A stretch of DNA of 64,000 nt from Sulfitobacter sp. M05 (GCF_029285175.1 NZ_JABEDH010000001.1:1116001-1180000); one strand, 5' to 3'. Numbered from the stretch's first letter, positions 1 through 8,860 are shown. A program made the numbers and translations. The notes: generated by a model from the sequence alone, not told the origin.

Positions 1-30
1 CTGTCAGAGGATGTTGTGACGTCGCCGGCG

Positions 31-288
31 CTATTTTACCCGCCGCATCACTTTCATCGCCTGTTTCGCCTGACGGGCCTGTTGGCGGGCGTGACGGGCT
101 TGCCGCCGCTCTTCCTGCGTTGGCTTTGGCGGGATCGGATTGCCATAGTCATCCAACATATCCGGCGGCAAAGACTGGCCCTTGCGGCGTTGTCCCATCT
201 GGCTTGCCTTGTCGAAACCCGCGTTGACACCACGGCGGATCAACTGGTTCGTCACCTGACGGATAATCATATTGATGATCTGGTTCAT
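31..288 (-). CDS. Small basic protein of unknown function
   Basis: An 85-residue protein I do not recognise. The N-terminal third (MNQIINMIIRQ onward) is hydrophobic/amphipathic, a Pro-rich middle follows, and the tail is a strongly basic Arg/Lys/Gln helix (ERRQARHARQQARQAKQ). This composition could suit nucleic-acid or membrane-surface binding, but that is a guess. The ATG at 288 is chosen because GAGGAA lies 6 nt upstream; an in-frame GTG at 312 would add eight residues but has its purine-rich site too close. It follows scpB on the same strand after about 260 nt, so it probably has its own promoter; a 10-bp inverted repeat (336-377) lies just upstream. Confidence 0.6.
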   Translation of the reverse strand: MNQIINMIIRQVTNQLIRRGVNAGFDKASQMGQRRKGQSLPPDMLDDYGNPIPPKPTQEERRQARHARQQARQAKQAMKVMRRVK

Positions 289-335
289 GAACTGTTCCTC
301 GTTTTGCCTCACCTCCCTATATAACAGGGATTGCG

Positions 336-377
336 GCGATTTTCAGGCCTGTTAGCCGAAACCCGCGTGAAAATCGC
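336..377. repeat. 10-bp perfect inverted repeat upstream of the small basic gene
   Basis: GCGATTTTCA (336-345) and TGAAAATCGC (368-377) are perfect inverted copies separated by 22 nt. They sit about 50 nt upstream of the start at 288, in its leader or promoter. It could be an operator for a dimeric regulator or a hairpin in the 5' UTR; there is no T-tract, so it is not an obvious terminator. Confidence 0.45.
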
Positions 378-545
378 ACGTACGACGTAACACGGTTCCT
401 ACAACCCTTGCGGAAATCAAAGGTTTCAACACGTTTTAGCGCCTGAACTTTAACATCAATCCCCAATACCCTGCCACGCTAAGCGTTCTCGGGACATCGG
501 GGATACGAAATGCTTCAGGTTAAAGACCGGACACCCAGAATAAAG

Positions 546-1214
546 TTAATCCTCGAAAAGCTCTGATTGGCCCTGCGTCGCCTCTTCTTCCTGCTCGGCC
601 TCTCCGCTCATCAGCGGCAGGTCGCCCAAAGGTGCGCGGCTTTCCAGCAACCCGGCAGAACGCAATTCCTTGAGGCCCGGCAGATCGCGCGCGTTTTCCA
701 GCCCGAAATGGTCCAGAAACCCCTGTGTCACCACAAAGGTCACCGGCCGTCCCGGCGTCATTTTGCGGCGTCCAAAGCGAATCCATTCCATCTCAAGCAG
801 TTGGTCCACGGTGCCACGGGACACGGATACGCCACGGATTTCCTCAATCTCGGCGCGGGTCACCGGCTGATGATAGGCGATGATCGCCAAAGTTTCGATT
901 GCTGCCCGGCTCAGCTTGCGGACCTCAACGGTTTCCTGCTGCATAAGGAACCCCAGATCAGCCGCCGTACGCATGGCAAATCCATCGCCGACACGCACCA
1001 CTTGCACACCGCGCCCCTCATAGCGCTTCCGCAGGCGCATCATCGCCTCTGCGGGATCGCAGCCATGTGGCATCCGCGCGCCCAATTCACGCAGGCTGAT
1101 TGGCTCGGTTGTGGCGAAAAGCACCGCCTCGATCATCCGCTCCTGCTCTGCCATCGGGGGGGCTTCAAACAGGCTTTCTTCTTGTGTTTCAATCTCTTCA
1201 GCCACGTGGTTCAT
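546..1214 (-). CDS. scpB: Segregation and condensation protein B (ScpB)
   Basis: A 222-residue ScpB, the winged-helix kleisin-associated subunit of the SMC-ScpAB condensin that compacts and segregates the chromosome. Two winged-helix domains are visible: about residues 25-90 (MIEAVLFATTEPISLREL) and about 100-165, which includes the family signature LAIIAYHQPVTRAEIEEIRG. The C-terminal 30 residues are an acidic, Glu-rich tail. The ATG at 1214 overlaps the end of scpA by 17 nt, consistent with translational coupling; a longer reading frame upstream lies inside scpA and is not used. It belongs to the nagZ-scpA-scpB run. Confidence 0.93.
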   Translation of the reverse strand: MNHVAEEIETQEESLFEAPPMAEQERMIEAVLFATTEPISLRELGARMPHGCDPAEAMMRLRKRYEGRGVQVVRVGDGFAMRTAADLGFLMQQETVEVRKLSRAAIETLAIIAYHQPVTRAEIEEIRGVSVSRGTVDQLLEMEWIRFGRRKMTPGRPVTFVVTQGFLDHFGLENARDLPGLKELRSAGLLESRAPLGDLPLMSGEAEQEEEATQGQSELFED

Positions 1215-1992
1215 CCCTTTTTCGCAACTGGATCGGCGCGAAAACTTCGCTTTGACGTATTTCCAGATGGCCTTCTTTGACCAGTTCCAAGGAGGCGGCA
1301 AATGTCGCGGCGGTGGCTGAACGGCGTTTGACCGGATCACTTTCCCACCCCTCGGGCAGATAACTTAACAAATCCCCCCAATCCCCTGCATAGCCGATCA
1401 GGCCGCGCATACGCTCCAGCGCTTGTTCCATGGTAAAAACCGCGTCACGGTCCATCACAAAGGGGCGGAACTCGTCTTTGGTCCTGATCCGTGCATAGCC
1501 TTGCATCAGGTCCAGCAATGTCGCCGTATAGGTCACCTTGCGCACCTGTTCGACTTCGCTGGTCTGGCCACGCGCAAAGAAATCGCGCCCCAGCCGGTCG
1601 CGCGCCATTAACCGCGCTGCCGCATCACGCATTGCCTGCAACCGCTCCAGCTGAAAGGCCAGATGCGCCGCCAGTTCCTCGCCGGAAGGCCCCTCTTCGG
1701 TGGGATCGGGGGGCAGCAGCAAGCGGGATTTCAAAAACGCCAGCCAAGCCGCCATCACCAGATAATCCGCAGCCAGTTCGAGCCGCAGCGCCTTGGCCTT
1801 TTCAACAAAGGCCAGATATTGCCGGGCCAGTTGCAGCACGGATATTTTGCGCAGGTCGACCTTTTGCGTCCGGCTCAGCGTCAGCAACAGGTCAAGCGGC
1901 CCCTCAAAGCCATCGACATCGACAATTAGCGCCTCGGCGGCCATCCGTTCGGCAACCGATACCTTGTCTTCCTGAAAGAGAGTTTCAGCCAT
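1198..1992 (-). CDS. scpA: Segregation and condensation protein A (ScpA)
   Basis: A 264-residue kleisin of the bacterial condensin, bridging SMC heads and binding ScpB. The diagnostic N-terminal motif FEGPLDLLL is at about residues 29-37, followed by the helical block ending AAWLAFLKSRLLLP; the C-terminal winged helix contacting SMC is at about 180-250. The start at 1992 is inside the last codons of nagZ (8-nt overlap), fitting an operon. An alternative start at 2073 lies wholly within nagZ and is rejected. Confidence 0.94.
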   Translation of the reverse strand: MAETLFQEDKVSVAERMAAEALIVDVDGFEGPLDLLLTLSRTQKVDLRKISVLQLARQYLAFVEKAKALRLELAADYLVMAAWLAFLKSRLLLPPDPTEEGPSGEELAAHLAFQLERLQAMRDAAARLMARDRLGRDFFARGQTSEVEQVRKVTYTATLLDLMQGYARIRTKDEFRPFVMDRDAVFTMEQALERMRGLIGYAGDWGDLLSYLPEGWESDPVKRRSATAATFAASLELVKEGHLEIRQSEVFAPIQLRKRDEPRG

Positions 1993-2989
1993 GTAGAGCC
2001 CCGCCCGACAGCGCTCTAAATTCGCGCTCAAGGGCAGGAATGTCAACGGTGTCAGGTTTCGTGCGCATGGCAAGCGCCCGTTCCGCGCGGGTCTGGGCCG
2101 CAGGTGTCATGTGCCCGACAGCCTCGGTTACCGCGCGGCGGTCTGACAAAGACGCGTTGCAATAAAGAACCACATCACAGCCGGCATCAATCGCAGCCAC
2201 GGCATTCTGTGCCGGAGTGCCAGCCAAGGCCTTCATCGAAATATCATCCGTCATGATCAGGTTATCAAACCCGATCTCCTCGCGGATTACCTGCATCATT
2301 GTCGACGACAGGGTTGCGGGGCGGTCATCAAGCGCCTCATAGACCAGATGGGCTGTCATCCCCATCGGCAGATGGTTCAGCGCCTTAAATGGCGCAAAAT
2401 CAACCGCCTTCAGGTCCTCAGCAGCGGCCGTCACGGTTGGCAAATCAAAATGGCTGTCCATTGTTGCGCGGCCATGGCCCGGCATGTGTTTCACCACCGG
2501 CAAGACACCCCCTGCCAGCATTGCATCCCCCACCACACGCCCCAGAGCGGTAACCTGCGCCGGATCTTCCCCATAACACCGGTTGCGCAGGAACGAATGG
2601 GTCAAATCCCCTGCGACATCCACCATCGGAGCGCAATTGCTGTCGATCCCGACACTGCGCAGCTCGTCTGCAATCAACCGATACATCAGATACATTGCCC
2701 GCGCGGCCTGTGGTCCGGCCTGTACCACCAGATCGAGCGGCGGAGCCCATTCGCGCCAATGCGGCGCGCGCATCCGCTGCACACGCCCGCCTTCCTGATC
2801 AATTGTGATGATCGCCTCACGACCGACGGCCTCGCGCATCTCATCACAAAGCGCCCGCACCTGATCTGGCGTATCAATATTGCGGGCGAACAGAATGAAT
2901 CCGAAAGGATCCGCCGCGCGGAACAACGCCTTTTCCTCGGCGCTCAGGCGCAGACCCTCCGCGTCGATAATCGTCGCACCATAGGGCAT
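1985..2989 (-). CDS. nagZ: Beta-N-acetylhexosaminidase, GH3 (NagZ)
   Basis: A 334-residue glycoside hydrolase family 3 enzyme that removes GlcNAc from anhydro-muropeptides in cytoplasmic wall recycling. The family landmarks are visible: IDQEGGRVQR (about residues 62-71), KHMPGHGRATMDSH carrying the His of the catalytic Asp-His dyad (about 163-176), and the nucleophile Asp in MTDDISMKAL (about 242-251). There is no signal peptide, as expected. The ATG at 2989 shares one base with the stop of the upstream SPOR gene (TGATG), indicating coupled translation. The next gene, scpA, overlaps its end. Confidence 0.94.
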   Translation of the reverse strand: MPYGATIIDAEGLRLSAEEKALFRAADPFGFILFARNIDTPDQVRALCDEMREAVGREAIITIDQEGGRVQRMRAPHWREWAPPLDLVVQAGPQAARAMYLMYRLIADELRSVGIDSNCAPMVDVAGDLTHSFLRNRCYGEDPAQVTALGRVVGDAMLAGGVLPVVKHMPGHGRATMDSHFDLPTVTAAAEDLKAVDFAPFKALNHLPMGMTAHLVYEALDDRPATLSSTMMQVIREEIGFDNLIMTDDISMKALAGTPAQNAVAAIDAGCDVVLYCNASLSDRRAVTEAVGHMTPAAQTRAERALAMRTKPDTVDIPALEREFRALSGGALHG

Positions 2990-3996
2990 CAGCGCGTGAC
3001 GACCGGAATACAATCAGCGTTTCCGGCCACCAGAGCAGAGCAGAACCGGCGCGCATCCGCGATATCATCGAACCCCATCGCCCGCAGACGGTAGAACACC
3101 CGCCCGCCGCTTGTGGCCTTTTGAACAATGCGGGTTTTGCCCGACAGATAGACATCAAAGCGACGGCTTAGCTGGTCCCATTGTTCCCGCGCCACTTCGG
3201 GGCTGTCAAAGGCACCAAGCTGAACCAGACGGGTGCCTGCCGGCAGGCTGGCCGCGCTTACTTCCGCGACACTGCCGCGCGTCGACGCAACCGCCGCCGG
3301 GGTCACAACCGCACGCACAGCGGGGCGTTTCTTGGGGCGTGCCGACTGGCGCAGGCCCGGCGCATTCACAAGGGCGGCAACGCGCTCTTCAGCGGCTTTG
3401 ACTTCTTCAACAATGGAGGTGTTTACCGAGGCCAGTGTTTCTTGGGTGGTTTCGCCTGCGGTGCCCAGTGGGGCCACGCCCGCGGTCAACTGCGCCACCA
3501 GATCGCCGACATCGCCGCTTTCAAGGGCAGCGGCCACCTCTGTTGCGTCCAGAACAGCAGCCCCTTCGGGAAGGCTGGCAACTGTGGGTTGCTGTGGCGA
3601 ACTTGTCACCATCGAGGCCGGCATCACCTGATCTTCGACGGTCAGATCAATCGGTTCGGGTGCCAGTATCAGCCGGTCAGCAGGTTTTGCCGCGGTTCCA
3701 ATTGCCGCCACAGCATTCACTGAAAGCCCCTGATGGCTGGCCTTGTCACCGCCCGGTTCAGCTGGGCGAATGCGCATGTCACCGCTGGCCGCGCGCACTA
3801 CCGGAATACCACTAACATCCCGCACCAATAGCTTGTAACCCCAGACACCAATGCCAATCACCAGCGCAAAGGACATTACGGCCCCGGCCACATTTGTCAG
3901 GGTTGTCAGGCTGTTCGCCGACTTATTTAATGCATAGCTTGAAGTTGAATCCTGATAGTTCCCCCCCGCCATGGGGGAAGACGTGAAATCTGCCAT
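2989..3996 (-). CDS. SPOR domain-containing membrane protein
   Basis: A 335-residue protein with a short cytoplasmic N-terminus, one transmembrane helix at about residues 33-56 (NVAGAVMSFALVIGIG), a long low-complexity Ala/Val-rich linker and a C-terminal SPOR domain (about 255-335). SPOR domains bind denuded glycan strands at the division septum, so a periplasmic role in division or wall remodelling is inferred. The start MADF at 3996 has GAGG 5 nt upstream; an ATG at 4023 would add nine residues. It lies between argS and nagZ, with NagZ acting on wall fragments. Confidence 0.85.
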   Translation of the reverse strand: MADFTSSPMAGGNYQDSTSSYALNKSANSLTTLTNVAGAVMSFALVIGIGVWGYKLLVRDVSGIPVVRAASGDMRIRPAEPGGDKASHQGLSVNAVAAIGTAAKPADRLILAPEPIDLTVEDQVMPASMVTSSPQQPTVASLPEGAAVLDATEVAAALESGDVGDLVAQLTAGVAPLGTAGETTQETLASVNTSIVEEVKAAEERVAALVNAPGLRQSARPKKRPAVRAVVTPAAVASTRGSVAEVSAASLPAGTRLVQLGAFDSPEVAREQWDQLSRRFDVYLSGKTRIVQKATSGGRVFYRLRAMGFDDIADARRFCSALVAGNADCIPVVTR

Positions 3997-4073
3997 CTGT
4001 GCCTCATCGCCCAGCGGATACATTGCCCGATGGGTCTGGTCTGGGGGTTACCTGTAAGTCGGCGAGAACTGTC

Positions 4074-5816
4074 TTAGCGCATTTCTTCTGCCGGTGTGAC
4101 ACCAAGAATACCAAGACCTGCCGCAATTACAATCGCCGTGGCCCGCGCCAGGGCAATTTTTGCCTGCGCTGTTGCCGCGTCATCCTGAATGAAGCGCAAG
4201 GAAGGCACCTCGTTGCCTTTGTTCCAATGTCCATGCAGATCAGCGGCCAGTTCATAAAGATAAAAGGCCACCCGGTGCGGTTCATTTGTCCGCGCAGCAG
4301 TTTCCACAAGACGCGGCCATTCTCCGAGCTTGCGCAAAACGCCCAGCTCGCTGTCGTGATCCAACAGGCTTAGGTCGGCACCCGCCAGGGTGGCATCATC
4401 CGCCGCGATCCCCGCCTCTGCCGCCTTGCGCAACACCGACGCCACCCGCGCATGCGCGTATTGCACATAGAAAACCGGGTTTTCGCGGCTTTGCTCAAGC
4501 ACCTTGTCGAAATCAAAATCCAACATCGCGTCGTTCTTGCGCGTCAGCATCACAAAACGCGTCACATCCGGCCCGACCTGATCCACTACATCGCGCAGGG
4601 TGACAAATGTCCCTGCCCGCTTGGACATCTTGAAGGGTTCACCGTTTTTGAACAGTTTCACCAGCTGGGTCAGTTTGATGTCCAAAGGCACAGTGCCACC
4701 GGAGAGTGCAGAGACAGCCGCCTTCATCCGCTTAACATAGCCGCCGTGGTCAGCCCCGAAAACGTCAATCAGCTGATCAAACCCACGCTGCACCTTGTCG
4801 TAATGATAGGCGATGTCGGGCGCGAAATAGGTCCATCCGCCGTCCGATTTCATCACCGGGCGGTCGACGTCATCACCATGATCGGTCGATTTGAACAGGG
4901 TCTGCTCGCGTGGTTCCCAATCCTCTGGCTTCTTGCCTTTAGGTGGTTCAAGCACACCTTCATAGATCAGCCCCTTGTCCTTGAGATCCTGCAAGGCGGC
5001 CTCGATCCGGCCGGTGCCATAGAGCGATTTTTCAGAATAAAACACATCCATCTCGACGCCCAAGGCTTTGAGATCGCTCCGAATAAGCTCCATCATCTTT
5101 TCAGTCGCAAATTCCCGGATATCGCTGATCCAGAACTGCTCGCCTTTATCCAGATAGGCATCGCCGACCTTGTCTTTCAGCGCCTCACCGACCGCAATCA
5201 GATAATCGCCGGGATATGTACCATCGGGGAATGCCACCTCTTGGCCATGGGCCTCCTGATAGCGCAGATAGACGGAACGCGCGAGAACATCGACCTGTGC
5301 GCCGCCGTCGTTGATATAGTATTCACGCGTCACATCATAACCGGCAAAATCCAACAAAGACGCCAGCGCATCACCGAATACCGCGCCCCGGGTGTGCCCC
5401 ACATGCAAAGGCCCTGTAGGGTTCGCCGAAACATATTCCACGTTAACCTTTTTGCCCTGCCCCAAGGTGCCCCGGCCAAATGCCGTCCCTTCGCTCAGAA
5501 CTGTCTTGGCAATCTCCTGCCAGACGGAAGGTGCAAGCCGCAGGTTCAGGAATCCCGGGCCGGCAATCTCGGCTGATGTGACGCGCGGATCTTCGGCGAG
5601 TTTGGCCGCCAATACTTCGGCAATATCACGCGGTTTCATCCCTGCCGGCTTGGCCAGAACCATCGCGGCGTTGGTCGCCATATCGCCATGCGCCGGGTCG
5701 CGCGGTGGCTCAGCAGTGATGGGGTCAAAGTTCAAACCCTCGGGCAATGTGCCAGCAGAGACCATCTGGTCCAGCGTCGAGGTGATAAGATCGCGGATTT
5801 CGGCAAAGAGATTCAT
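4074..5816 (-). CDS. argS: Arginyl-tRNA synthetase
   Basis: A 580-residue class I aminoacyl-tRNA synthetase charging tRNA-Arg. The HIGH-type signature is HVGH at 138-141 in [18 protein letters not shown], and the second signature is KMSKR in [10 protein letters not shown] (near residue 395). The N-terminal ArgRS-specific domain and the C-terminal anticodon-binding DALR domain (about 455-580, [10 protein letters not shown] onward) are present. The ATG at 5816 has AAGGAA 6 nt upstream; the extension to 5867 lacks such a site. Confidence 0.96.
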   Translation of the reverse strand: MNLFAEIRDLITSTLDQMVSAGTLPEGLNFDPITAEPPRDPAHGDMATNAAMVLAKPAGMKPRDIAEVLAAKLAEDPRVTSAEIAGPGFLNLRLAPSVWQEIAKTVLSEGTAFGRGTLGQGKKVNVEYVSANPTGPLHVGHTRGAVFGDALASLLDFAGYDVTREYYINDGGAQVDVLARSVYLRYQEAHGQEVAFPDGTYPGDYLIAVGEALKDKVGDAYLDKGEQFWISDIREFATEKMMELIRSDLKALGVEMDVFYSEKSLYGTGRIEAALQDLKDKGLIYEGVLEPPKGKKPEDWEPREQTLFKSTDHGDDVDRPVMKSDGGWTYFAPDIAYHYDKVQRGFDQLIDVFGADHGGYVKRMKAAVSALSGGTVPLDIKLTQLVKLFKNGEPFKMSKRAGTFVTLRDVVDQVGPDVTRFVMLTRKNDAMLDFDFDKVLEQSRENPVFYVQYAHARVASVLRKAAEAGIAADDATLAGADLSLLDHDSELGVLRKLGEWPRLVETAARTNEPHRVAFYLYELAADLHGHWNKGNEVPSLRFIQDDAATAQAKIALARATAIVIAAGLGILGVTPAEEMR

Positions 5817-5870
5817 AGTCAGTTCCTTATTCGCTTTTGTCTCTATCACCTCAATTTGCGCACTCAAGCC

Positions 5871-7022
5871 CTAACCCGCGCCTTTCCCGATGAGCCGAGC
5901 ATGTTCAGCATAGGCAAAACGATCGGTCATCCCCGCGATATAGTCGCAGACCATCCGCGCCAAAGTTGTGCGATCTTGTGCGGCCATCTCGATTTCTTTG
6001 GCCCAGTCGCGCGGCAAAAGCTCCGGTTGTTCAAGGAATAAAGGAAACAATTCCTCGACAATCTGTGTCACCTCGGCCCGCTTTACCATAACAGAGGGCG
6101 CGCGGTACATCCGGCTGAACAGGAAGGCGCGGATCTCTTTCAAGTCTTGCCAGATCCGGTCTGAGAACATGATAACCGGACGCCCCAAATGCCTGATATC
6201 ATGGGCAGAAGTCGCCCCGCTGACATTGAGGTTCAGACGCGAAGTGTCGATTACATCAGCCACCATTTCACCAAAAACCCGCCTTAGGGCCTCGTGTTTC
6301 CGCCGATAACTGTCGGTATCCGGATACCTCAAATCGACCTCGGCGAAAGCCGGCCCGACCAGAGGAAGCGCGATAATTTCATCTTCAGTAAACAGGCCGG
6401 CCCGCAGCCCGTCATGCAGATCGTGGTTGTTATAGGCAATGTCGTCAGACAGGGCGGCCACCTGCGCCTCGGCGCTGGCATGGGTGTGCAGCTCAAGATC
6501 ATGGCGGGCATCATATTCCGCCAAGGCATAGGGCAAGTCCCCCGTGACCGGCCCGTTATGTTTGGCAATCCCTTCCAGCGTGTCCCAGGTCAGGTTCAAC
6601 CCGTCAAATTCCGCATAGTGCCGCTCCAGCGAGGTCACAATCTTGATCGCCTGTGCATTGTGATCAAACCCGCCGTAAGGGGCCATCGCCGCATGTAAGG
6701 CGTCCTCGCCAGTATGCCCAAAGGGTGTGTGCCCCAGATCATGCGCCAGTGCGACCGCCTCTGTCAGTTCGGCATTTAACCCCAGAGCGCCGGAAATCGT
6801 ACGGGCCACCTGTGCCACTTCGATAGAATGGGTCAGCCGCGTGCGGTAGTAATCGCCCTCATGCTCCACAAAGACCTGTGTCTTGTGTTTGAGCCTGCGA
6901 AAGGCGCTGGCATGGATGATCCGGTCGCGATCCCGTTGGTAACAGGAGCGAAAAGTGCTTTCCTCTTCCGGCACGCGCCGTTCCCGGGCGAGCGCTGGAT
7001 CAGAGGCGTATGGTGCGCGCAT
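5871..7022 (-). CDS. dgt: dGTPase-like HD-domain triphosphohydrolase
   Basis: A 383-residue HD-superfamily enzyme of the dGTPase type that hydrolyses deoxynucleoside triphosphates to nucleoside and triphosphate, controlling dNTP pools. Metal ligands are visible: His65 (RLTHS), His94-Asp95 (ALAHDLGHTPFGH) and a downstream Asp in LSDDIAYNNHD. The start MRAPYAS at 7022 faces the divergently transcribed Fe-S carrier gene. Its neighbour argS starts 54 nt downstream of the dgt stop, so a dgt-argS operon is likely. Confidence 0.92.
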   Translation of the reverse strand: MRAPYASDPALARERRVPEEESTFRSCYQRDRDRIIHASAFRRLKHKTQVFVEHEGDYYRTRLTHSIEVAQVARTISGALGLNAELTEAVALAHDLGHTPFGHTGEDALHAAMAPYGGFDHNAQAIKIVTSLERHYAEFDGLNLTWDTLEGIAKHNGPVTGDLPYALAEYDARHDLELHTHASAEAQVAALSDDIAYNNHDLHDGLRAGLFTEDEIIALPLVGPAFAEVDLRYPDTDSYRRKHEALRRVFGEMVADVIDTSRLNLNVSGATSAHDIRHLGRPVIMFSDRIWQDLKEIRAFLFSRMYRAPSVMVKRAEVTQIVEELFPLFLEQPELLPRDWAKEIEMAAQDRTTLARMVCDYIAGMTDRFAYAEHARLIGKGAG

Positions 7023-7104
7023 AGCGGCTGGTCCTTGTAGCCTGTCATCGGGCTTTCTATATTAGGTTAAACCCGTGTTGAAAACCGCCCCATCGGAGTG
7101 CCCC

Positions 7105-7428
7105 ATGAACCTGCCCCCCAAAGTGACGCCAAGAGCTTTTGAACGTCTGGCTGAAATCGGTGCTGCCGGTGAGGGCAAAGCACTGCGCATCGCTGTGGAT
7201 GGTGGGGGCTGTTCCGGGTTCCAGTACGAAATCGCGCTGGACGACCCGAAAGACGACGATCTGGTTCTGGAAGGCGACGGACAGAAAGTTGTCGTGGACA
7301 GCATCTCCCTGCCCTTCCTCGCGAATGCAGTCATTGATTTCTCCGAAGAGCTGATCGGTGCAAGGTTTGTTATCGACAATCCGAATGCAACATCATCCTG
7401 CGGCTGCGGCACCTCGTTTTCAATGTAG
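7105..7428 (+). CDS. HesB/IscA-type iron-sulfur cluster carrier
   Basis: A 107-residue A-type carrier that accepts an Fe-S cluster from the scaffold and hands it to apo-proteins. The three conserved ligands are Cys36 in GGGCSGFQY and the C-terminal CGC pair (Cys99, Cys101). The start at 7105 is preceded by GGAG with 6 nt spacing; the ORF extension to 7075 is not needed. It is divergent from dgt and convergent with the orphan protein at 7431-8513 (2-nt gap). Whether it is IscA, ErpA or SufA cannot be settled from sequence alone. Confidence 0.9.
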   Translation: MNLPPKVTPRAFERLAEIGAAGEGKALRIAVDGGGCSGFQYEIALDDPKDDDLVLEGDGQKVVVDSISLPFLANAVIDFSEELIGARFVIDNPNATSSCGCGTSFSM

Positions 7429-7430
7429 CC

Positions 7431-8513
7431 CTATCCTGCGGCTGTTGAGCGGTCGGCCGGAACCCGGGCGAACCCCCGAAAAAACGCATTGAACCTTTCG
7501 GTTGAGGCCTCAGCCTGCCTGAGAATGTTGCGCCGCGCCGGATCGAGCGCAGCCAAAACACATCCCCGCATCGCATCCCAGTCACTGCTGCGGGATGGAC
7601 CCAGCCCCATCAAACACTCCGACATCGGGCGCAAAACACTGCTGGATTGAAATCTTGCTGAAAAATGTATATGATCTTCAGGAACTTGCGCTGCAAAGCT
7701 CATCCCACCCGACAGTGTTTGCGCCCAACCGGTCACCAGAAAGCAGTGAAAGGCATCTTCCATGGGGTATTTTGCAACCCCATTTTCGGGGTAAATAAGG
7801 CTATGTGCCATAGCAACGGCTTTGACCCACACCTGACTGGGGCGCATTCCGGCAAAATGTAGGGCTGTGCAAATCTCGGCCAGAAGATCGTGGTTCTGAT
7901 CCAGATAGGCCAGAACACCGGCATATTTCAGGCTGGTCACCATCGCCTCGCTCAGCTGCGGGTCCCGCTTGCCATAATCGGACAAGTAAAAGACGATATG
8001 GGCCAATTCATAGGCTGCTTTCTTGTTGGGCAGCACGAATGTCTCGGCGCGCTCGGCGAAATAACGTAGCCGGTCTTTGATCGTATTTGAAAAAAGCCGA
8101 TCTTGCATCCCGCGCCTTGCCAACAGATGGCAGGCCTCGGCACGCTGCAAATCGGACAATTCCACCCCGATCAACCCCGCGGCAGCCACTTGCCGGCACA
8201 AGGATTCCCCTTTGCTCCCGCCGAACCCAAGATCCTCCAGATCCAGACAAATCGATAGGAAAAAACGGTAATATTGCGGGTAGAATTGCAACTTGTCTTC
8301 AATCTTGTCGTAAAACGCGGCGTAGGGTGCAAGATCATCACGGGACATTCGGGCATGAGTGCCGACCAACATTCCCAGAACTTCCGCGTTTTCCTTAAGC
8401 CAGAACACGCTGTCCGGTGCATGACGATATCGCGCAACGGCAACCAACAATGCACGCAAATTCTGCTTACGGCTGGGTTTTGCGATCGACGGAAAGGGAA
8501 TGACATTGCTCAT
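7431..8513 (-). CDS. Orphan helical protein beside the repeat peptide
   Basis: A 360-residue soluble protein I do not recognise. It appears almost entirely alpha-helical with no signal peptide or transmembrane segment. A conspicuous block near residue 170 reads YELAHIVFYLSDYGKRDP; single Cys residues are scattered without a metal-binding pattern, and AMAHS and HIHFSAR segments provide His residues. The start at 8513 (MSNVIPFPS) has a weak ribosome-binding site; an in-frame ATG at 8570 would place the intergenic hairpin (8544-8567) inside the gene. It lies 62 nt downstream of the 94-aa repeat peptide on the same strand and probably shares its transcript. A role in processing or binding that peptide is inference only. 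Confidence 0.7.
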   Translation of the reverse strand: MSNVIPFPSIAKPSRKQNLRALLVAVARYRHAPDSVFWLKENAEVLGMLVGTHARMSRDDLAPYAAFYDKIEDKLQFYPQYYRFFLSICLDLEDLGFGGSKGESLCRQVAAAGLIGVELSDLQRAEACHLLARRGMQDRLFSNTIKDRLRYFAERAETFVLPNKKAAYELAHIVFYLSDYGKRDPQLSEAMVTSLKYAGVLAYLDQNHDLLAEICTALHFAGMRPSQVWVKAVAMAHSLIYPENGVAKYPMEDAFHCFLVTGWAQTLSGGMSFAAQVPEDHIHFSARFQSSSVLRPMSECLMGLGPSRSSDWDAMRGCVLAALDPARRNILRQAEASTERFNAFFRGFARVPADRSTAAG

Positions 8514-8543
8514 GGCGCGGCTGGTCCGATTTCTGAAGGTGAC

Positions 8544-8567
8544 AGGTCCGGCGGGCGAGCCGGACCT
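8544..8567 (-). promoter_or_regulatory. Intergenic hairpin between repeat peptide and orphan gene
   Basis: AGGTCCGGC (8544-8552) and GCCGGACCT (8559-8567) form a perfect 9-bp stem with a 6-nt loop, 9 nt after the stop codon of the peptide gene. No T-run follows on the minus strand, so it is more likely an mRNA-stabilising or partial-attenuation hairpin than a full terminator. It could let the short upstream peptide be made in large excess over the downstream protein. Confidence 0.5.
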
Positions 8568-8575
8568 CATGGGAA

Positions 8576-8860
8576 TCAAACGCTACAGGTGAACAGCCCC
8601 GTGGCATCGCCGGCGGACAAGGCCGATCCCTTGGACAGCACGCTACAGGTGAACATCTGTGTCCCAGCGCCCTCCGCTATGGACGAACCAGCTTCGAGGA
8701 CACTGCAAGTGTACATCTCCAATCCTTCACCAGACATCATATCACCGCCTTTTCCATCTTCGGGCAATGATGAAAGCGGGCTGGCGCAACAACTGTCTTG
8801 ATCGACGGTGTTACCGATGTATGAAGCGGTGTTAGTGTCACGATATGCGAGTGCAGTCAT
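8576..8860 (-). CDS. 94-aa peptide with exact 20-residue TCSV repeats
   Basis: A 94-residue peptide of unknown function. The first 48 residues (MTALAYRDTN, then a CC pair at 24-25 and an acidic/Gly segment) resemble a leader. The rest is a 20-residue repeat: MYTCSV at 49-54, MFTCSV at 69-74 and LFTCSV at 89-94, the last being the exact C-terminus. Between them run Gly/Ser/Ala-rich spacers sharing the pattern L-x-x-G-S. The DNA repeats at exactly 60 nt (8581, 8641, 8701). The start at 8860 is preceded by an AAGGATGGAA region; an ATG at 8872 is too close to AAGG. There is no transmembrane helix and no classical signal peptide. The layout resembles a multi-core modified-peptide precursor, but this is inference. 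Confidence 0.75.
   Translation of the reverse strand: MTALAYRDTNTASYIGNTVDQDSCCASPLSSLPEDGKGGDMMSGEGLEMYTCSVLEAGSSIAEGAGTQMFTCSVLSKGSALSAGDATGLFTCSV
8581..8717 (-). repeat. 60-bp tandem coding repeat (2.3 copies)
   Basis: The sequence CGCTACAGGTGAACA recurs at 8581 and 8641, and a diverged copy CACTGCAAGTGTACA starts at 8701, giving an exact 60-nt period. On the minus strand each copy encodes (Y/F)TCSV. The core 15 nt are better conserved than the spacers between them, which differ markedly at both DNA and protein level. Confidence 0.85.
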
